DNA of 64,000 nucleotides. It comes from Tubiluchus corallicola. Its lineage: Eukaryota > Priapulida > Priapulimorpha > Priapulimorphida > Tubiluchidae. Shown one piece after another: positions 56,740-64,000 of the stretch. The stretch's first letter is position 1. Every line of letters starts with the position of its first letter. The notes under the pieces were generated by a model. The model was not told the DNA's origin and did no database searches. It was given only the letters and a program-made list of their open reading frames with translations. Location: assembly GCA_030141605.1 (NCBI GenBank), contig JAQGDQ010000226.1:1-64000 (forward strand), read 5' to 3'. A program made the position numbers and the translations under genes.

Positions 56740-57005
56740 TATGCGACTAGCAAAGGCCCCGCAAAAGATTTTGCGTATAAATACACGTGCAATCAATAAT
56801 ACGCGAACGTCCTACCAAGTCCTCATTTATAACACAAAGCCCGTAACATCCTGCCTACTTACCTAACGCAAAGCCAGCAGCGTTTACTCCTGCCTACTGT
56901 ATGTCTGTTTATCTAACGCAGAGCAGCTTTTTGCTGAACTAAAGTTATAGACAGAGTACAATGGATGACGTCAGAACAATGGAATGCGGTCAGCAGTTTT
57001 CTAAG
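56740..57005 (+). repeat. Dispersed repeat A, copy 2
   Basis: Near-identical to 14856-15074, starting ACTAGCAAAGGCCCCGC. It has an extra about 40 bp around 56879-56925, where a CCTGCCTACTGTATGTC block looks like an internal partial duplication. Confidence 0.8.
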
Positions 57006-57320
57006 CGCAAATTGTCGAAATTTGCGGAAAATAGAACACCTAATTAACTCGCTAGTACTCCTCTCGGTGGAAATGCCCTAAAAGATAACCCACATCATCA
57101 TGTAGCCCTGTCCTTCCTCTTTGTAAAGAGCTATATATCTCCTTCCGAGAATCCCACCGGGCGCCGCTAGAACGTTTTTCCCGCAGGCTGTTTGGTCAAA
57201 ATTTCGAAAAAATCGCGAGTTGTGTCCGGGAAAACGCCCGTTACGGGACCCCGTGGCCCTCTCGCGAATTCTAAATATGCCTAAACACCCACCGCTGAAC
57301 GGGCTATCTATCAATACCCA

Positions 57321-57546
57321 GTGCCACCCCCTGCCCATTCCCGTTCTCTACATCTCAGCCGTGTAACTTTTGCAAAAAACGGCCGAAAAATGGGGTTTTT
57401 CGCCCCCCCCGTTCCTCCCGGTGGGCCCGATTCGAAAAATAAACCATCAATGAGAAGACACTAGATCGAGACCTTTCTTTTGATATATAGATCGCTGCAA
57501 GTGGTGCTGTAGCCTCGAATCTTATATATATATATAAATATATTAA
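57321..57546 (+). repeat. Dispersed repeat B, copy 2
   Basis: It shares AACGGCCGAAAAATGG, GATCGAGACCTTTC and the TGTAGCCTCGAATCTTATAT end with copy 1, and has about 40 bp of extra sequence in the middle. Confidence 0.8.
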
Positions 57547-57590
57547 GCCCATCTCTTGTATTAATATTCTTGGTATGGGCTTTATATATA

Positions 57591-58039
57591 CCGTATATAC
57601 TCGCGTATAAGTCTACATCGCATATAAGCCGACCCCCTAAAACTGCTTTAAAATGGCCAGTTTTTGCAAAAACCCGTATATAAGCCGACCATCAACTTGT
57701 CTAATTTTACTCCATACCCAATCAACAAAATTGATCCCTTTTTGTCACATATATTTATACATTTTTAATATTTTTTATCTAATGAATACAAAAAGCAGAC
57801 ATTTATTGAAATGTGAATTTTTTCTAAAAAAAAGTGGGTGGACGGCGATCCCCCTCCAATACACCACTGGTGACACACAACCAAATAAAGAGTCAGATAG
57901 CGATGAAAATGTGTGGCTGGAAAATTGGCATTAGTGTCTGTCCTTGTGTTCATTTTGTTTCATGCGCATATAAGCCGACCCCCTGATTTCAGTATTGTAT
58001 TTTATAGTTCTAAATTCGGCTTATATGCGAGTATATACG

Positions 58040-58040
<1 letters not shown>
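57591..58040. mobile_element. 450-bp MITE-like DNA transposon inserted in (TA)n
   Basis: Terminal inverted repeats: CCGTATATACTCGCGTATAAG on the left and its near reverse complement CTTATATGCGAGTATATACGG on the right. Further internal CATATAAGCCGACCCCCT copies face each other. The flanks are TA dinucleotide repeats. A small frame ending SDSDENVWLENW near 57900-57933 resembles an acidic transposase tail, so the element may be a deletion derivative of a coding transposon. Confidence 0.75.

Positions 58041-58104
<64 letters not shown>
58041..58104. repeat. (TA)n microsatellite
   Basis: A pure alternating TA tract directly next to the MITE-like element. Confidence 0.95.
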
Positions 58105-58106
<2 letters not shown>

Positions 58107-58186
58107 ATTCGATCGCTGCAAATGGTGTCCTCGTCGGAGCTGTAGCCTCGAATTTTATATATAAATATATATATATATATATTAAG
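58101..58186 (+). repeat. Dispersed repeat B, copy 3 (3' end only)
   Basis: Starts GATCGCTGCAAATGGTGTCC and shares the GGAGCTGTAGCCTCGAAT end plus TA tail with copies 1 and 2. Confidence 0.75.
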
Positions 58187-60164
58187 ATACCAGCGAAATT
58201 AATATAATAGATAGATAATTCAAACTGGTTGATAAAAATGAAAAACAAAATGACGCCTCATTGCTATGCTGGCGTCTCGCTTGAGATAATGAGCCATTTA
58301 CATTTCAGACACTAGTTAGATTGATTGCGGTTTTTCCAGGTACAATAAACCCACATTCTCACTTACTGAGTTTGTAAAGGCATCCATGTTTATTGTTTAC
58401 TACAGTAGAACCGCACTTCCTAAAATAGGTACTTCCATGCCAAGTTATCACTTCATTGCGTACGAACATAATTTTCAACTATTGCATATCGCAGATATGA
58501 GTCTGGCATTCTACAGATGCCTCAGCACGGAAATGATTTTCGACAACTGCATAATTGTCATATAAACGACCGTAATGTATCTGAATGGCTTACTTTTTAA
58601 ACAGAATTAGCCATCATTAAACATTATCAGGGATCAGTAGTCAGTATTGGGGATTGAGAAATTGACACAGGAAGAAAATCGGTTAGCAAAGTTAGCTAAT
58701 AAGCCATAACAAGAGGATGACAAAAACTTCTTACTAATCGGGAAGACAAGGAAACAATTATGACTGTAAATTACCTACCCGGTAATACAGGTAAAATGAA
58801 TTGAGTGCTAGTTATAAGTAGTTCTTAGTCATAGAGACGAATTTAGCACGGGAGCTAGCAGTGACATGCAAGATCAACGTTAACTTTCAACTTCGGTAAT
58901 TTTGCTGTTTAGCATTTAGCATTGCAGACTTGCACTTTTTGCAGAAGAGGTAGTGAATTCGAGTGACGTGTAGCGTAGTGATGTACTGACAGAATATTTC
59001 TAAATTTATGTTGTTTGTATAATCTAGCTTACAAATGAGAATGCCTTGACGAAAACGCCAGCTATGTATCTTAGACAGCGGTGGAAACAAAGATTATAAT
59101 TTTAGCAAAAAAAGAAGTGTAATTATTAATTTATAAAATTGGACACACTTGTGATTGTATCTGGTGTATATATTCAGAGCCATTACCTGACTTACCACTC
59201 TGTGTTTGTGAGTATAGTAATTGTGTTGTAGGACTTATTATATCGTGTTCCAGAAGAACTAGCTAAACTGTAAACTAGCAAATCTTTATTTAGACAAATT
59301 GAAGCTTTTGGTTTTGCTAATAATAATTAATATAATAAAATTAATATTTATTCAAACCCAGTAGCTCAGTTGCAGTGCTAATATAGAATAGTAAAAATGC
59401 GGTCTCATGAAATGGCTAAATATATATGTTGTCTTTCGCATTGTTCGTATATAAACATTAAAGATGATCACTGACTTCCAACGAATTCACTGAGCACTTG
59501 CAATGATGTATAACCATGCTCAGAGAGCTGTGTATTCATAATTGTGATGATCAACTAGATCTCCTGTTCGGGCTTGATTTTGGTTTTTAATTGAACGAAC
59601 ACGGCATTTGCTTATTGACAGAAGTTAAGGAACATTGAGGCTGGTCAGTGAATAACTAGTGACCGTCGTGGTTAATATTTGCTCTGGCAAGCTGGTTTCA
59701 TTAAAAGATCTCACTAAAATGAATTTTTTAATATTTCTAATTTGAGAGTATTGAAATTTTAACATTTAAGAAATTCTCATGCAGTTTGGATTATTTTTCC
59801 AATTCTTAATAAAAGTCGAATTCACAAACTGCAAACATTTTTTCACTTAACAGACACACACGCACATATAAATAAATCACTTGGAAATCTCTATACAAAT
59901 ACCGACGAAATGAAACAAAATATGTTTACATGTGTACTCTGTCTCCGAAATTTTGTTTTCATTTCGGAAATAAAGCCTGAGTAAGATTAAGGGAAGGGAC
60001 ATAAAATATAATGTTAGATCTGTAATATTACGGTTTATTTCTATTTTGCTAACAAATAAGATTGCACTGTATTATGCCGTAAATTTGCTAAACTTTTGTA
60101 AACATCTGCCTGCAAAATGGAGGCAGTCGCTGTGTGTTATTGTATTATAATTTATCACCATCAA
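58187..60164. other. Long non-coding stretch, nothing recognised
   Basis: AT-rich DNA without a supported gene or repeat. Confidence 0.4.
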
Positions 60165-60325
60165 AAGATCTACCATCATCATCATCTGTACCTGATCTCA
60201 CGGAGAGAGAGTGACAGCTTACAACAGTGTTGCAATTCTAATAGGCTTGAGAGATCCTAGGCATCCATTTTCTGCGTGCCCTTTCAATGTAGCTAAGATA
60301 CTTCTGTCCTAGGGATGTATTTATA
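60165..60325 (-). mobile_element. Possible LINE 3' fragment with (GAT)n tail
   Basis: On the minus strand a short open piece reads GQKYLSYIERARRKWMP, followed by a GATGATGATGATGG run (60172-60186 on the plus strand). This would fit an RTE-like 3' end, but the piece is too short to be sure. Confidence 0.3.
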
Positions 60326-60471
60326 GGCATTCATGTTGCATTTTGCTACCGATTTTCTTGTGTTTGCAGTTCCTTATTCATTTAGGCTAGTACTATGTGC
60401 GATTAAAGAGTTACAAAATGAATTTAATATCATAATTTCACATGTACGAAAAGATGCAAACAAGTGCGATA

Positions 60472-61064
60472 CAGTGTTCCCTCACTTATCGCGGGTGATC
60501 CGTTCCAGGCCCACCGACGATAAGTGAATTTCCACGAAGTAGGGACGCTATACTTACTTTAGTAGTTATACATTATTTTAAGTCTTTATAAACCCTCCCC
60601 ACACTCTTATACATAACCCTTTCCATTCCCTTAATAACTTTTCCCATACTGTACATGTACCTCTCAAAAAACTTTACTTAAATGTTCAGAATTGTGTACA
60701 ATCTCATGTCGGCTAGTAGCATCTCAGGCGGGCGCAAGTGCTACATTTCGTCTTTGGTGTGTATTCATCCGCCGAATATATGCACTATTTACTGTAAATG
60801 GTAATTTTTTATGATTTATAATATTCTTTTAATGTTAGAATTAATATTTTTAATATATTTTTATACATTTTGTGATTTTTTTTATTCAAAATTCATCAAA
60901 TCTATACAATACTGTACAATGTGCAAAAATACTTTAGACAGAGTACCTCAAAAGCCCGCCACACAGCAAAAATACCACGATAAATATTTCACATTAATAT
61001 TTTTGAAAACCCGCGAAACAGCGAGTCCGCGATAAACGAACCGCGGAGTAACGAGGGAACACTG
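60472..61064. mobile_element. Pogo/Tigger-type MITE, 593 bp, TA target duplication
   Basis: It begins CAGTGTTCCCTCACTTATCG and ends in the reverse complement of CAGTGTTCCCTCGTTACTCC, with TA on both sides (60470-60471 and 61065-61066). Secondary CGATAA/TTATCGCGG motifs recur inside both ends. CAGTG ends plus a TA duplication are typical of pogo-like elements. The interior is AT-rich without a transposase, so it is non-autonomous. It lies 390 bp upstream of the SRP54 start. Confidence 0.85.
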
Positions 61065-61066
61065 TA

Positions 61067-62977
<1,911 letters not shown>

Positions 62978-64000
62978 CAAAAGTTCACACCTTTAGCAAA
63001 TGTAAATCTTCCGGTTAAATTGTTGAACTACCACGTACAGTGAAACTTAGGGCAATGCACATTATCGTTGAACTTTTTTTGTGTAACGGTCATTCAATTT
63101 TTATTGGCTCACTTTTTTCATCAACTTATGTCGTAAGTGTGCCACTCCCGTCATCGTCTGAGTTTTTGCAGTCACTAGAACAATCATTGACGGTACAAAA
63201 CTGTGGCCTGTACTCCTTGTATGCAGATCATAGATACACGAGACAAAACATACAAATGTTGGTTTGGATTTTTATTGGCTTAATTCATGTGTGAACATGA
63301 AGACCTTGATTGCCATTACATCGTTAACACGCATATTGAAAAGGCTAACTTCCATTTGTGAATGGTATGCATTTTTTTACTTGTTTAAATATTTTTTGTA
63401 GGGTATTGTTACTAAATGTGTATAATGTATATTGCATCGTTGTTTTGTCGTTTTAAATAATTATACGTGTGCTTGCATAGCAGAATCATCCCCCATAAGT
63501 TGGCAATTAAGCTTTTCGAGTTATTCACATATCCTGGATCTCCCTTTCATGGGGATTGTTTTGATACAGAGTTCATCACTTTTTGTTATTTTTAAGCTGA
63601 GATAATCTGTGTTGAAGTTGAGGTGCAGGCTGCACACTGAAAAACATAACCTTGAAAAAATTCCTGTTAAAGTCAGCCATTGTTTTTGTCGCATTTCTAC
63701 AAAACACTTAGCAACCGTACAAATGTTGGTTGCTACGGAATTTACACGAACACGTTGAAGTTATGTTTAAATCCAGCAGATGGCTCTTCCTGGCGAACAT
63801 CTGGGCTTGTCAACAGAAAAAACCCAAAGCAAAATGATTGCTTCCACAAACTGCTATCGGAGTTTCAAAATACAATTTTTTTACAATTGTAGTGCTAGTT
63901 TCTAGACAGAAAAGTGGGCAAGGGGTTATAAAATTAAATTTTTATGTTTTTTGAACAGTTTCTTGATAATTTCATGCTAGAATATAAAACTCCAATATAT
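62978..64000. other. SRP54 3' flank
   Basis: Presumed 3' UTR and AT-rich flank to the window edge. I see no canonical AATAAA close to the stop and no poly(A) tract, so transcript end and retrocopy origin are both unresolved. Confidence 0.4.

Overview
The window is animal nuclear DNA from an invertebrate. It is AT-rich, gene-poor and full of introns, microsatellites, minisatellites and decayed retroelements. The only highly conserved gene, SRP54, is of the animal type. The retroelement remains (non-LTR 3' ends, Ty3/gypsy, Tc1, pogo-like, a 5S-rRNA-headed SINE) are typical of marine invertebrates, but nothing here fixes the phylum. No bacterial, organellar or CRISPR sequence was seen.

Layout. 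0-5 kb: a non-LTR (LINE) 3' relic ending in a (CT)n tail, an intact single-exon glycosyltransferase (1970-3037, minus), a 45-bp coding-like minisatellite and a second LINE relic. 5-10 kb: a 212-bp inverted-repeat element, a long 5S-headed SINE, a candidate spliced minus-strand gene (7779-8605) and a 35-bp satellite. 10-20 kb: a two-exon gene for a 133-residue unknown protein (11154-12928), LINE relics, and a 450-bp pentanucleotide array. 21-31.4 kb: a four-exon gene for a secreted collagen-like protein. Its intron phases all match, its N-terminal half is rich in RGG and Gly/Tyr/His, and intron 2 holds two LINE relics and about 33 copies of a 26-bp repeat that each carry AATAAA. 32-41 kb: a tRNA-like head with a 66-bp minisatellite, two more LINE relics with microsatellite tails, and one candidate exon.

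41-47.5 kb: a Ty3/gypsy element with a large internal deletion, abutted by a 47/48-bp array organised in 191-bp higher-order units, then another LINE 3' end. 48-56 kb: a dead Tc1 transposon and an alpha-1,3-fucosyltransferase gene with a single-base frameshift. The fucosyltransferase sits between two same-orientation copies of a 1.53-1.56 kb solo LTR, each with its own 4-bp target duplication. 56-61 kb: nested repeats and two inverted-repeat DNA transposons, one of them a TA-flanked pogo/Tigger-type MITE. 61.4-63 kb: an intronless SRP54 gene.

The host genes do not form a pathway. SRP54 acts in co-translational targeting. The two glycosyltransferases look like Golgi type II enzymes, and the collagen-like protein is secreted. 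The clearest organisational signal is that most microsatellites lie exactly at the 3' ends of LINE or SINE relics and read as their tails.
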